A stretch of 64,000 nucleotides of DNA from Cladocopium goreaui. Its lineage: Eukaryota; Sar; Dinophyceae; Suessiales; Symbiodiniaceae. A model generated the notes under the pieces. It did not search any database, was not told the origin of the DNA, and worked only from the letters and a program-made list of their open reading frames with translations. This document shows, piece by piece, positions 36,601-46,759 of this stretch. Location of the stretch: positions 124,001-188,000 of the forward strand of contig CAMXCT020002724.1 of NCBI GenBank assembly GCA_947184155.2, written 5' to 3'. Position numbers and translations under genes: made by a program. Every line of letters begins with the position of its first letter. Position 1 is the stretch's first letter.

Positions 36601-39600
36601 TGGCATTATTGTGAACATTCCAGCTCATGTACGATAGGGTAAATGCTTTACTCTTATTGTTTTCGGACACTACAACTATGCAACTACCTGACCACATGCA
36701 TAACCCAGCTCGCGCACACACATTACACATATTACATATAATATAAATGGTGATAAAAAAATATATATATATATATTTAAATATATATATTATAATTACT
36801 TAATATTACTTATATATATACATGCATGCGCAATTATTTGTATGCATCCTATGATTCACTTCATCTCCACTGTGGCTTCCCCACACCAGGCGGCCTCGCA
36901 GCCCACCACGGCCCGTGGCGAACTGATCGCCGCGTGCTTCCGCGGGCTGAACGTCAGCGGATCGGGGCACCTGAGCGCGGCAGAGATGAAACGCTTCGCC
37001 CAGCACACCGGTGCCATGGCATGGCCGGGGTTTCGGGGGTTGGGGGATTTGGGAGTACCATGATGGGGCTAAGAATTGGCAAGACCACATGATATTTTGC
37101 AATATAATGCAATATAAATGTTATAAATAGTATGGTGTAATGCAATGTAATAGTTGATAATAATATTTATAATATTTATATATTTATATATTTATATTGC
37201 TATAAATTCTTATAAATAAGATGTAATAAGCATCTGAAAGTAGTTTGTGAGTAAATGCAGGACATGAACTGACGAAGTAAGACAAATGGAGCAGCCAAGT
37301 TGGGTCTCCATGCCTCCATCCATGGCGTTTTGGGGAAGCCTGCGATGATGGTTACTACATGGCGAAAGAACTAATATTCTACCAGTGATTGTAGTAATTT
37401 AATGTAATTTATAGTCATATTAGAGTGATTATACATGATTATACCAAATTTTGTACCCAAGTGATGGCTAGACTCGGCTAGACTGTTTTCTCCACTGGTT
37501 CAACATTAATTTGCGCGATACTAGGACGACAACGACCATGGATTGAAAAAGAGCACCAGCGTTGACCTCATCCTACTTGAATTCAGATTCTGGTTTCTTG
37601 CATCCGCATGGCATGCTAGGGCCGCTAGGGCTTTGTTTGAGCTTACCGTCGGCTATCTGCAACAAAGGATTTGGTGGCACAGATCAAGAGTGGCAAGCGG
37701 AATTTGCGATTCTCAAACAGGAGTGTGCCCAAGCTGCACTCGGCATCACCATAGTATACTATATTTCACCCCAGTTATATATGGGATATTTCGAGTCATA
37801 TATCGGTTTGAAACATTTTGAAAGCACTTTCTAAGTGGGATGCACGCCCAAGTATAGACATTCAGAAGCCTACGTAGCAAACCCATAGGAAATTTACTTC
37901 GCAATTGCTGAAACATCATATGGTAAGCCCATGGGCCACCTAAGAATGAAATCAAAGACCTCGCCCCAAACCATGGTGTTTATGCCCATGCCGTGTCAAC
38001 CATGCCCCCACATACACACACACATATATATATATATGATATATGTATATATATATATAACTCTGTGCGTCCGTGTGTATGTGTTGGTACTTGTACCGTG
38101 GTGCCGAAGATAGATTCTTTACGGGATATCCAGGTGTCAAAGGTCTGCAAGCCTCCACGCTGCATCCAGGCAAGGTGTCAGCCATTGCCTTGAAGGACTT
38201 TCACCGCCTGGTCAATGAGCCTCGGACGTTGATGATAGTGGCTTCGTTCAACACCCCTGTTGGTTGATGATTTTCTGGGATTATACGACCGAACATATCG
38301 GGGATTACTATCATATATGATCATCGTCCATGAAGTCGGAATCCGTATTAACAGTATATAATTATATATATATTATTATATAACCAGGCTGACGTGGAAT
38401 GACACCTCCCAGAATTTAAGGTGGAACCCCAATAAGTGGTCTTTGAACGATCATTTTGCCATTGGATATGTTTGTGCTTGGGTGATTTTGGATTTCAAGT
38501 TTTGTCACACTGTGCATCGCCTGACCTTGGCAAGAATAATTTTCTTTGGCCGCCTGCCGGTGCAGTTTTATGATGCTTTGTGTGTTTTAATCCATGTGAC
38601 TCAAGAACTCAATTTTGTGGGGTGTTTGGCCTTGAGGTAAAAGCCATGTTGACTTCTTCAATTATGTGGGATGTGTTGTTCCCTTTGGTGGGAACAATTA
38701 AGCTAGGACTCAGAATGGGTGTGGGCCGTGGCTAGTTGACAAATTCCAAACCAGCCAAATCGCAAAACCAGTTGGGACCCCATGTCAGCCCTGTTATGTC
38801 ATGTTCTACATGTAACCGAGTGAGGAACATGCTTTCAACATGGTACTGTTGGGGGTGAATCCCAAGCCCCGATGGCCCGATGGCTGACCTAGGACCAGTC
38901 GCAGGCGGGCTGCTACTGTTCTGATGGCGAACTGCAGGCCTTGCTCGAGTCCTTGCCGTCCGCAGAGCCGAGTGGAGCCTTTGGTGAAAAGTTTGGGGAA
39001 GAAAAGCACCATGTTAATGGATGTTCATGGGCAAATCATCAAACTAAATGGGCAGGGGCTTCAAAGCAAACTCTTTTCGAATTTCCCTTAAAAGCTAATT
39101 GTCCTGTTCAAAGGTTAGATTGTTTTCAGGGCATCGTTTTTGTCTAACGTGTGCTCATTTCTTTTTGTGTTTGGGGACCATTGCAGGATATTTCTACCGG
39201 GGATGGTCCGTATACAACCCACAAAAATGGTGCTGACTTGGGGATGGTTTTCTGGAATTGGATTTACCACATGGTTGCATTAATTTCGTCATATCTATAT
39301 TACCGAAAAACCTATGTAATACCTTACAGTAGTATCCCATTATTATCCCATTAATCGTTATAAATAAATTATATATAATATTAATATATATATATATAAT
39401 TTATAACGATTAATGGGATATATATATACACACTTATATATATATATTCCATGATTAATACATTGGGTTCATCATGAATTCACACATTTTGATCCATGGC
39501 TCACACCGAGCTCTTAGGCTTGGACCTTGGCCCTGCCATCACCAAAGCGCAGGCCCAGGCAGGGATCTGCACCAAGGGGGCAACGGGGCAATGAACAGAA

Positions 39601-42450
39601 TGTGTATGGACCGTTTAGAGAAAATATAGGGAAAATATATTTTATAAGGGAAAATATAGGGATTTACCATCTGGAGATTTAACATAGCTATGGAAAATTA
39701 CCATTTTTAATGGGCAGATCAACTGTAAATGGCTATTTTCAATAGCCATGTTAGTTTACCAGAGGGTAGGGATCTCTAGACGATACCTGGGTCTACCCAG
39801 ATTTCATTGTTTTGGTCCGATCATGGCCGATCTTTTGCCAGAAAAAAGTGTTTTCAAATGTTCCAATCATCCACTTTTGAAAAATTATTGATGCTCAAGG
39901 GACCCCCTACATTCTCCAAACGTTTCATCGAATCAGTCCGTTGAAACAGGGTACCAGTTCAATCACTGCTGTTCAATGTTATCATCTCACAAGGCCACAT
40001 GTTTGTTGGTTAGATTCCCACTACTTAAATGTTGAGTTTCCAAGTGTAATTTTAAATCCCAGCTCCTGATGCTTGAACCTCCACTTTTGTTGGTTGAATC
40101 GCGATTTCTGACAGTGACATCCGATTTTGTTTGGCTGAACTCCGCATTCTGATCTTTCTGCTGAAATCCCTGAGTTCTTCATGTTGAATCACCATGAATC
40201 CCACTTTCTGCTTGAATGCCCATATCTTGGCCAGTGAATTCCATGGACATCCACCATTTCTGCCTGTGCGCCCATTTTGTTGAGGTCTTGGCCCCGCCCA
40301 GCGGACCCAGCCGGCCCAGCGGGCCGAGCGCACGCGAGAGCCTCATTTTCAGCGCCTTTCGAGCGCTGAACCGCAGCGGCTCCGGTCACCTCAGCGCGGC
40401 GGAGATGCGACCCTTCGCGGAGATCACAGGCGTGGCCAACTGTGGATGGTGGATGTTGGTTGGTTTTGGGTTGGTGGACAATCTAAGGAGCTTTCTGAAA
40501 ATTTGGAGGCTTCCCAAGTCACCAGGTTTCAAGATGTTTCAACGGATGGTCAAATGACTTGGATGATTTGGGGGTACCCCAATGTGGCTGGATGGTTTTT
40601 TTGATGGACAAGCCGATCTAGAAATGGATGATTTGGGGTACCCCCCCATTTATGGTAAACCGCTATTTAGACTCGACTCTGGTAAACTAACGTAGCTATT
40701 GAACATCACAATGTTAACTTTACTGTGTAGATCAGCTATCAATGGTAATGTTCAATAGCTCCGTCAAAGTGCTTGGAGGATCATCCCATAGATCGTAAGT
40801 TCTTGATTAACCATTATATAATGGTGGATATTATCCCATCAAATACATGATAAATGGTTACTTGGAGCATCACCTCGAAGGCCCCAGTTAGTAACTGGGA
40901 TTCACTGGGGTTAGATTCGGTTAGGTGTTAGTTCACCTATTCATGGGATATTCCATGAGTTGCGGACTTACTCGGGTTATAGAAACCACTTCCTTAAGTG
41001 GGACGATCAACTGGATTTTTTCCAGGTTTCCAAAGTCATGGGGGTAGCCCAAATTTTCCAAGTCATTAGACCGGTACTCAGTATTGAAACCCATGATGAC
41101 TTGGGGATCCCCCATTCTAAGAAATGCTTCTTTATTCAATGGAAAATAGCAATTATCATGCTGAAAGTATTAACAAACCATTCAAGGGATATACCATGGG
41201 ATTAGAACCCTGGAAAATTTGGGTGGTAAACTGGGCGACTTCTGGATGGGATCATGTTTCTAGTATAATAATACATGATAACATGACAATAACTGAAGAT
41301 ATTCTGCACATGAAATAAGCATTCATTGATTTTGATAGAAAGGAAATGGCAGTAGCATTCATGATGCAGATATGCTACAGTACTTTGATATACCCTTACA
41401 TACTTTTTTTTCAGGAAAACGATGGAAATGGAAAATAAACATTTTGTGGGCGAAAGGTTGGAATACGTTGGGATAACTGGGGTGGTTAGCCATCAAAATA
41501 AGGACACGTGAGGACTTAGTAGTAACAATCATCATCAGGACCATCACCACCATCACCATCACCATCACCAGCATCATCATCAGCAGCAATACCACCGGAT
41601 TCAGACGTCAAACACATGAGACTTAAACGACTTGGTACCGAACTTGGCGATCCAAGTTCGAAATGGAACAGTAACAGTTGTTAAAAGGAAACGGAGTTTA
41701 AACCTTTGATGTTCAAGTTGCCATGCTTGACTGCCCGATGGTACCCCTCCAAAAACTAATTATGAAACTCAAAACTTGCAGTTCAGGGTGGGCAGCACAG
41801 ATGTCCACAAAGATCTGTGACGCAAAAGTGTAAGCATGCAAAAACAAAACCTATGGCCAGTTTCCATGACATTTCCAGTACTGAGTCACTCGTATTTGTT
41901 TTTTTCTTCCCCTTTCGTGTCAGAATTGTATGGATCCCGCTCCAATCATTGAGGTTTCCTGGGCTCGGATGAGGATTGGAGAAAGGAATTTGAACTGCTG
42001 AGGCAAGAGTGCACCTGAGCTGAACTCTTGAAGCAGTGCTAGGTTAACCTTGGCGAAGGGTCGGGGTTTGGGTTCATTTGTTGGCTGTAAACTCCGGAGA
42101 TATTGTGGAGTATCATGCCCAGGGAAATTAGCTGTTGTTCATACTTCATACTTGTGATGTATCATGTGGGAGGACGCGGATCGACGGATTGCTGGCTGCC
42201 AGCACTCTTTGATCATTTGATTGTGCACCAAAAAGATATTGGGGTAGAACCTGAGCCCGTTTCTTTACATGAGTTTGTCATGTGCAATAACTGTCGGGCG
42301 CCCAAAAATGGCCGGAAAATGATGGCATTGAGGATGAGATTTTGGGCGGTTCTCCAAACCGATGGATTTCTTGCATGTGTTTTCCGCTTGTTTCACCCAT
42401 GACAATAGGAGAGTGCCAACAATAAAATGCTTGACGACAATGACGATGAC

Positions 42451-42487
<37 letters not shown>

Positions 42488-45400
42488 GCGACGATGATAC
42501 TGATGATGATGATGATGATGATGACGATGATGACGATGATGACGATGACGATGGCGATGACGATGATGTTGATGACGATGACGATGACGATGATGATGAT
42601 GATGATGAGGATGATGATTATGATGACGATGATGACGGTGGCGATGGCGATGACGATGATGTTGATGACGATGACGATGACGATGATGATGATGATGATG
42701 AATTCTTATACTTATTATTGTCATTTCCAAATGTAATTATATAAATTTATATCATTAGTATTGTTGCCGTCATGCTTTAACAACTACTGCTACCATAGTC
42801 TTCAGGGATGGTATCATCATGTTGGTGATGTCAACACTTGGAAATTTTGACAGGTTGATTTTGCCAGATGGGTCCCAAAAATTGACAGAGGCTAGTGCGT
42901 CCAGGTTACTTTGGCAAAGTTTTCCCCATGATATCTTAATATATATATATATATTATAAGGCATTTTCAAGGATATATTTTTGGGGTTGCAATTTGACAC
43001 CTCCTCCACCTGCGATTTTTTGAGCTGAGGCCAATCTAGACACATCGATTTCACGGAGTTTCAGCGCTTGGTCAACGTTCCTTGGGTCGACGTTTTGGCG
43101 TTGCAGGTTGGTGGTCGCGTGGTTCCTCCAACAACTATGGTGCTATGTGGATCAACCATGGATGGATGACCCCCGGTAATTTACCCTCTGGTAAATAAAC
43201 ATAGACCCTGAAAATAGCCAATTTTTAATGGAAACTAGTCTTCCAACCCCTATCTGCCAGGGTCTATGTTAATTTACCAGAGGGTAACAGCTAGCTATGG
43301 AACATCACCACATCGGCGTGAGTCTGTGATTACATGTGATTATGATGATTACCCTGAAAATCAAACGATGCTTTTTCTTTGGAGAACATGATGCTGAACC
43401 ATGGCATGGAATGAGGTTCAAAATTTCAGAGAAGCCAATATAAGCCAATATCCTCTGGGGAGCTGCAGCCTGGAGGTGGCAAAATCATAGAAAATCCATT
43501 AAGCATCCACCTTTTTGAGTTGTTTTTCCTTCGCGATCTTGACGCCATTTTCCAGCCGTCATCAGGATTCGTCAGAGAACGGCTGCTACTGCAACGACGA
43601 CGATCTGCGGCTAGTGGTGGAGAAGCAGAATGTGCCGAATGGTGCCCCGGAGCAGCTGCAGCCATTGGTTGATGGGCCGTTGATGGGGTAGGTTGCGGCT
43701 ATCAACGGATGATGCACTACTATGAACTATAGTTCCTTCCCCCTACATGAATATCGTACGCCCACCTCCAAATCCCGAATTTGTTCCAAGTGATCAAATT
43801 TATTTTTCAGGGTGAGTCTACCCATTCCGTACCCTTTGAACGCTTTCAAAAATGGCCGTCGTTAGGTTGCGTAGATATGTAGCTGCCAGATTTTAGTCAT
43901 TTTGATTCTCTCAGTCTCTCACCATTCCAAAATAAAGGCACATTGCCAAAAACATGATCAACTCCTTTCTGCAAGTGTGTTTTTAAATTATTTGAGATTG
44001 AGATCCCCAAAACCAGCACAAATAGTCACTTACTATTGAGCAAAGGATTCCTTCCATGATCGAATTCGTGCCCTCCCGGCACCGAGTGGGCTCAGCCAGG
44101 TCGCAGCACCGTTTTGATGCCAGGCAATCAGGTCACTTGGGCAATATTCCACGAGCAAAGCCGTATGAAGCACTGCTTGTTCCTTTTCCACATGCCCTCT
44201 GGTAATTTAACATAGCTTTTGAAAATGGTGATTTACATATAGTTAATTTACCAATTAAAAATTGTGATTTTCCATAGCCATGTTAGTTTACCAGAGGGTA
44301 TATATGTCGCCCCAATGTTGAGATTGGTATGGTAATTTATGGTATGACATGTGTGAAATATGTGGCCCAACTTCACCTGAGGCGCCAAACGGCCATCAGA
44401 GCAATGACCGACCAGGAAGTGATCGTGCGGCCTTGATCAAGTCAGTGTTTGATGCCCTGAACACCAGTGGATCAAGCTACCTGAGCGCACCTGAGATGCG
44501 GCCGCTTGCAGAGCTCACAGGTCTCTTCAAATGCATTCAGCACATCTCGGCACAGGTGCGCTATGTTGTTCTTGCCCAACAATGAGATCAATGAGCAAGA
44601 GTGCAATGCATGTTTTCAACTGTTTCTCTTGAGTGGACTTGAAGTGTGTAAAGCAGTGAGGTCAATCTCACCATTGCTGATGTGGGCTGGTATGGCGGGT
44701 TCATGTTCGATCCAAGGTTTCACAGGCACAGACCAAGAATGGCGAGAAGAGTTTGACTTGCTGAGACAGGAGTGCACCCAAGCTGCATCTCAAGGAGATA
44801 ATGATGGGGAAAGTTTGGGTGGGGATTCAATCAAGTGTCTAGGACCTGCTGTATCCGTATTTTGGGAGGGACAAACTTTTATCGACTTTTCTTTTATATT
44901 CGTGGCCTGGCTACAGCTAGACCAACCGAAAACTCGTGTAATATCATCATGTGTTCACGATTTCTTCCCTCACGTGTTCAAACCAACTGCTGTAGGCAAC
45001 TTTTAAAAATGATCCACTTGCTGAAGATGAGGTGATGGATCTAAGCCCGGGATTGCTTTCACGGATTTCGAGCGCTTGGTCAATGATGCTTGGACAGCTT
45101 GTGACGTAGATAATCATAGATAGGAGACCATGCAAGGATGTTGGATTGCTGGACGGCAGAAGGGCGTTTGTTTGGCTATGGAAAGGTATCTTTCTGTTCT
45201 TCCTCATCCCCTTTGTTTCCTTGTGTTTCAAAAAATGATGTCATGTTTTGACATGCGTATGCTGCTTATGTTCTGACTTCGATCCTGTTCGTAAACTGCA
45301 CATGGCATACGTGGCAATAATCCCTTCCTCCCTAATCCTACTCACAGCACGTGTGCTTCGCCCCACAGGTACTTTACTACATATACTTTCACGAGTTTTG

Positions 45401-46376
45401 TTCATGTTGATTTAAGGTTTCTTTAGGGTTTCTTGAGGATTCATTTAGGGTTTCTGTAGGTTTTTTTTCCTAGGGTTCTTGAAGGGTTTATGTCATAAGT
45501 GACGACAACCAGCTTGGGGGACAGCAGATTCACCGCAGAGGGCCATCAACGACGTCTCTGGGTTCGCAAACCCAGAGCCATCTAGTTATTATAGATATCG
45601 TACTCAAATGCTAGAAAGCCGCAAAGTACAGCAAGGGTCACCAAAAACGAGAGTTCCGACAATCATCCCAGAAGACTTTGAGGCATAGCAGAAGTCCCGG
45701 CCGTACTACTAAACGGCCCCGCCATGCACCTCCGAAGAATTGAACACCTGGAACAGTTTTATTATTAGGGGGTATTAGGGTGAGAGGCTTCCCCGTCACA
45801 ATAGAATCAAAACTTCAATGAAACCCAAAAGTGTTTTTCTAAATCGATCAAATCCCTTACTAAAACCCCCATGACATATTATTGTCCAAAACTGGATATC
45901 GAAACTGCTTCCCAATATCCCCCAATGATAAAGTCAAAACCTATTTGTTCTTCATAAATATATGTGTTTGATTAAAAGACGGACCCTAGTAATAAACAAC
46001 CCCTAGACATATACTATTTATTAGATTATTAAACGGTGAAACCCGTAAACGGGACCTTGATTTTTAAATTGTTTTCTGAGGGGGGTTAAGAATCAAATTG
46101 CCCAACTTGTTTTTTTCATGCGGTGTATCTAGGAAAGGAAGAAGGGATTGGAAGCGACACAGGAATGAAATGGGAAGCAAGTTTAGGTTCCATAGACCAG
46201 AATAGGAAACAGCAGACACAGCATTTGACAGCCATGCGATCCCATACTGGAATGCGCCTCAGGATGCCTCAGACGATGGTTGCTATTGTGAGGACGCCAA
46301 TCTCCGCCAACTGCTGAAGTCGCACCCGCCGCAAGCTGCCACCGCAGAGGCAGCCCAAGGCCTTCCTGTCCCTTAG
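30575..46376 (+). CDS. multi-exon EF-hand-repeat gene, units 1-5
   Basis: Twenty short exons in the order A-B-C-D, five times over, lie on one strand with compatible phases: A ends phase 1, B is 57 nt with phase 1 on both sides, C runs from phase 1 to 0, D starts in phase 0. Each unit encodes about 105 residues: an EF-hand-like helix-loop-helix (A), a helix (B) joined to F..F.RLVN (C) that resembles a second degenerate EF-hand, and a Cys-containing D segment. Loop position 12 is always Glu and position 1 always Asn, but Asp at 3 and 5 is replaced by Ser, so calcium binding may be weak. D5 ends with an in-frame TAG. The 5' end is not identified; A1 may not be the first exon. Splicing is inferred. 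Confidence 0.6.
30986..31042 (+). CDS. exon B1 (57 nt)
   Basis: GFEGSDAEWKNEFEELKQE, with the Gly completed across the A1 intron. The donor is GCGCCTGA; reading through would meet TGA two codons later. Acceptor CGCCTAG. Intron A1-B1 is 297 nt. Confidence 0.75.
31318..31388 (+). CDS. exon C1
   Basis: Enters in phase 1 after GCCGAG and reads (C)RVNEIGLREFDHLVNESHQS then GMM, ending in phase 0 at GTTAGG. The REFDHLVNE core aligns with FTDFERLVND of the other units. Confidence 0.7.
32280..32470. repeat. degenerate 22-26 bp intronic repeat
   Basis: Loosely repeated TTCTxxTGAAATC.TxATTTC blocks. The same style is seen at 39990-40260 in another intron of the array. Confidence 0.4.
32531..32670 (+). 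CDS. exon D1
   Basis: After GAACCAAG it reads DQSDAGCYCSDEELRDLL then a Pro-rich tail (PPLPPPSAATVPPPRAAVPV). The tail length is uncertain, because several GT or GC donors are in frame between 32622 and 32680. The Cys pair C-Y-C is intact. Confidence 0.65.
32726..32834. mobile_element. degenerate MITE copy
   Basis: The right end is clear (ATGTTAGTTTACCGGAGGG then TA); the left end is eroded (ATTTAACAAATGGAAAATGG). It lies in the intron between D1 and A2. Confidence 0.6.
33347..33460 (+). CDS. exon A2 (EF-hand-like)
   Basis: A CTGCAG acceptor, phase 1 entry, then GAPAGARQQLIDSVFHAL, NRSASGQLSAAE and MRPFAEKTG, ending before GTGCCTTT. Loop Gly4 is replaced by Ala. 114 nt, GC-rich relative to its introns. 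Confidence 0.8.
33844..33900 (+). CDS. exon B2 (57 nt)
   Basis: GFSGSNEEWQEEFNLLATE between TCACCAAG and a GT donor (GTGCCTCC). Phase 1 on both sides. Confidence 0.75.
34366..34471. mobile_element. degenerate MITE copy
   Basis: The right end GATTACTGGAGGG is followed by TA; the interior ATGGAAAATCC.CCATTTTTAG is shared with other copies; the left end is lost. It lies immediately upstream of exon C2. Confidence 0.5.
34526..34599 (+). CDS. exon C2
   Basis: CCCCAG acceptor, phase 1 entry, (C)GGVVDFRTFQRLVNEPF then SQFATAK, with a canonical GTAAGAG donor in phase 0. One of the clearest canonical donors in the array. Confidence 0.8.
35071..35163 (+). CDS. exon D2
   Basis: CGTGCAG acceptor, then DESDAGCYCSDSDLRELL and an Asn-Ala-Leu repeat (NALNALTALNASG). 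The preferred donor is GTGCCA at 35164, phase 0; a GC donor at 35174 in phase 1 is the alternative. Phase 0 fits the phase 0 start of A3. Confidence 0.75.
35494..35765. repeat. dispersed AGCGATGGGACC repeat, two copies
   Basis: A partial copy at 35494-35540 and a longer one at 35660-35765, the latter matching 5926-6030. Between them AGCGATAC motifs recur (35532, 35582, 35646). Confidence 0.7.
36890..37010 (+). CDS. exon A3 (EF-hand-like)
   Basis: CACACCAG acceptor, phase 0 entry, AASQPTTARGELIAACFRGL, then NVSGSGHLSAAE and MKRFAQHTG, ending before GTGCCATG. It is very GC-rich. MKRFAQHTG replaces the usual MRPFAELTG. Confidence 0.8.
37668..37724 (+). CDS. exon B3 (57 nt)
   Basis: GFGGTDQEWQAEFAILKQE between AACAAAG and a GT donor (GTGCCCAA). 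Phase 1 on both sides. Confidence 0.8.
38134..38237 (+). CDS. exon C3 (long form)
   Basis: ATCCAG acceptor, (C)VKGLQASTLHPGKVSA then IALKDFHRLVNEPRTLMI, ending in phase 0 before GTGGCT. It is about ten residues longer than C1 or C2, the insert lying before the conserved F..F.RLVN core. Confidence 0.75.
38893..38983 (+). CDS. exon D3
   Basis: GACCTAG acceptor, DQSQAGCYCSDGELQALL, then ESLPSAEPSGAFG, ending in phase 1 at GTGAAAAG. A phase 0 GA donor two bases later would fit A4 better. Confidence 0.75.
39344..39420. repeat. perfect 22 bp inverted repeat
   Basis: The arm at 39344-39365 begins TATCCCATTAATCG, and its exact complement lies at 39399-39420, around a 33 bp AT-rich loop. It is intronic. 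It could be a palindromic element or a replication-slippage product. Confidence 0.9.
39667..39766. mobile_element. TA-flanked MITE, copy 3
   Basis: A 100 bp element from CCATCTGGAGA to TTTACCAGAGGG, TA on both sides, in the intron between D3 and A4. Confidence 0.85.
40285..40429 (+). CDS. exon A4 (EF-hand-like)
   Basis: A Ser/Pro/Gly-rich lead (APPSGPSRPSGPSARESL) then IFSAFRALNRSGSGHLSAAE and MRPFAEITG, ending before a GC donor (GCGTGGCC). This is the consensus form of the motif. The start is either 40285 (phase 0) or 40302 (phase 2), both after AG. Confidence 0.8.
40676..40760. mobile_element. degenerate MITE copy
   Basis: The left end CTCTGGTAAACTAACGTAGC is clear; the right side (AATAGCTCCGTCAAAG) has lost the terminal repeat. 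It lies in the A4-B4 intron, the longest A-B intron of the array. Confidence 0.5.
41954..42010 (+). CDS. exon B4 (57 nt)
   Basis: GFLGSDEDWRKEFELLRQE after CATTGAG, with a GC donor (GCACCTGA). Read-through would stop at TGA. Confidence 0.75.
42425..42705. repeat. GAT/GAC microsatellite
   Basis: GATGAT and GACGAT trinucleotides with a duplicated inner block (GATGTTGATGACGATGACGA at about 42564 and 42657). All frames are open (poly-Asp, poly-Met, poly-His); not a gene. Confidence 0.95.
43030..43106 (+). CDS. exon C4
   Basis: GCTGAG acceptor, phase 1 entry, (C)QSRHIDFTEFQRLVNVPW then VDVLALQ, ending in phase 0 at GTTGGT. Compare C8, which has six extra in-frame bases. Confidence 0.8.
43184..43284. 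mobile_element. MITE insertion with intact empty site elsewhere
   Basis: A 101 bp element, CCCTCTGGTAAAT to ATTTACCAGAGGG, flanked by TA (43182-43183 and 43285-43286). The duplicated segment lacks it: at 57841-57850 the sequence reads GGTAATTTAACAGC with a single TA. This identifies the exact ends and a 2 bp TA target duplication, as in Tc1/mariner-type (Stowaway-like) MITEs. Confidence 0.95.
43566..43641 (+). CDS. exon D4
   Basis: CATCAG acceptor, DSSENGCYCNDDDLRLVV then EKQNVPN, ending in phase 1 at GTGCCCCG. 76 nt. Its copy D8 is nearly identical but has Arg for the second Cys. Confidence 0.75.
44195..44298. mobile_element. MITE, copy 5 (duplicated with segment)
   Basis: A 104 bp element, CCCTCTGGTAATTTAACATA to GTTAGTTTACCAGAGGG. 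The left flank is TG (mutated) and the right flank TA. Its orthologous copy at 58768-58871 retains TA on both sides, so it was inserted before the duplication. Confidence 0.9.
44416..44520 (+). CDS. exon A5 (EF-hand-like)
   Basis: GACCAG acceptor, phase 1 entry, GSDRAALIKSVFDALNTSG then SSYLSAPEMRPLAELTG, ending at GTCTCTTC. Loop NTSGSSYLSAPE has Ser for Gly6, so it is less canonical. 105 nt. An upstream extension (EAPNGHQSNDRP) is in frame if an earlier acceptor is used. Confidence 0.8.
44717..44773 (+). CDS. exon B5 (57 nt)
   Basis: GFTGTDQEWREEFDLLRQE after TCCAAG, with a GC donor (GCACCCAA). Intron A5-B5 is only 196 nt. The frame is open through this intron, giving a misleading 166-codon frame. 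Confidence 0.8.
45032..45105 (+). CDS. exon C5
   Basis: GATGAG acceptor, (C)DGSKPGIAFTDFERLVND then AWTACD, ending in phase 0 at GTAGAT. With B5 it forms EW..EF.LL.QEC-DGSKPGIAFTDF, which has the spacing of a helix-loop-helix interrupted by an intron. Confidence 0.8.
45106..46262. other. intron C5-D5; TTTAGGG-like run
   Basis: Contains a degenerate GGTTTCTTTAGGGTTTC stretch (45412-45490) and AT-rich sequence. No exon seen. Confidence 0.5.
46263..46376 (+). CDS. exon D5, terminal, in-frame stop
   Basis: GCCTCAG acceptor, DASDDGCYCEDANLRQLL then KSHPPQAATAEAAQGLPVP and TAG (46374-46376). No strong donor precedes the stop, so this is the likely 3' coding end of the first gene. A GA microsatellite follows within 20 bp. 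Confidence 0.75.
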   Translation, partial: DASDDGCYCEDANLRQLLKSHPPQAATAEAAQGLPVP

Positions 46377-46394
46377 CAGCATCTCTTTCTCGTA

Positions 46395-46503
46395 GGAAAA
46401 AGAGAGAGAGAGAGAGAGAGACTGAGAGAGACTGAGAGAGACTGAGAGAGACTGAGAGACACTGAGAGAGACTGAGAGAGACTGAGAGAGACTGAGAGAG
46501 AGA

Positions 46504-46535
<32 letters not shown>
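46395..46535. repeat. GA/GACTGAGA microsatellite
   Basis: GAGAGACTGA units immediately after the stop of D5. The corresponding tract in copy 2 (60945-61165) has expanded differently, with ACAG units. Confidence 0.95.
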
Positions 46536-46759
46536 TATGCTGGAAGGGTCACTTACATTTTGAGATATTTTGAGTGATTGGCGAACTATTTGTTTTGGCA
46601 AGTGATAAGTGGGAACTTGCATTGAGAGAAAACATTGATGCCCGTGAGTATTGTTCTATTCTGTCTCTACTGCATGACATGCTTTACTCTACTTTGTGAT
46701 CGGTTTGCTCCGCTTGGATCTGAAGATCATTCTTCTTTGAAAGTGGCAATCCACAATCT

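Noticed and set aside
42362-42744. Poly-Asp, poly-Met and poly-His frames
   Set aside because: All frames of a GAT/GAC microsatellite are open by composition.
44506-45006. 166-codon frame, repeated at 59079-59579
   Set aside because: It is exon B5 or B8 read through its flanking introns; only the 57 nt exon part is conserved in other units.
45412-45490. TTTAGGG-like run as interstitial telomere
   Set aside because: Only scattered TTTAGGGTTTC copies with variable spacing; duplicated at about 60000 with the segment. Too degenerate.
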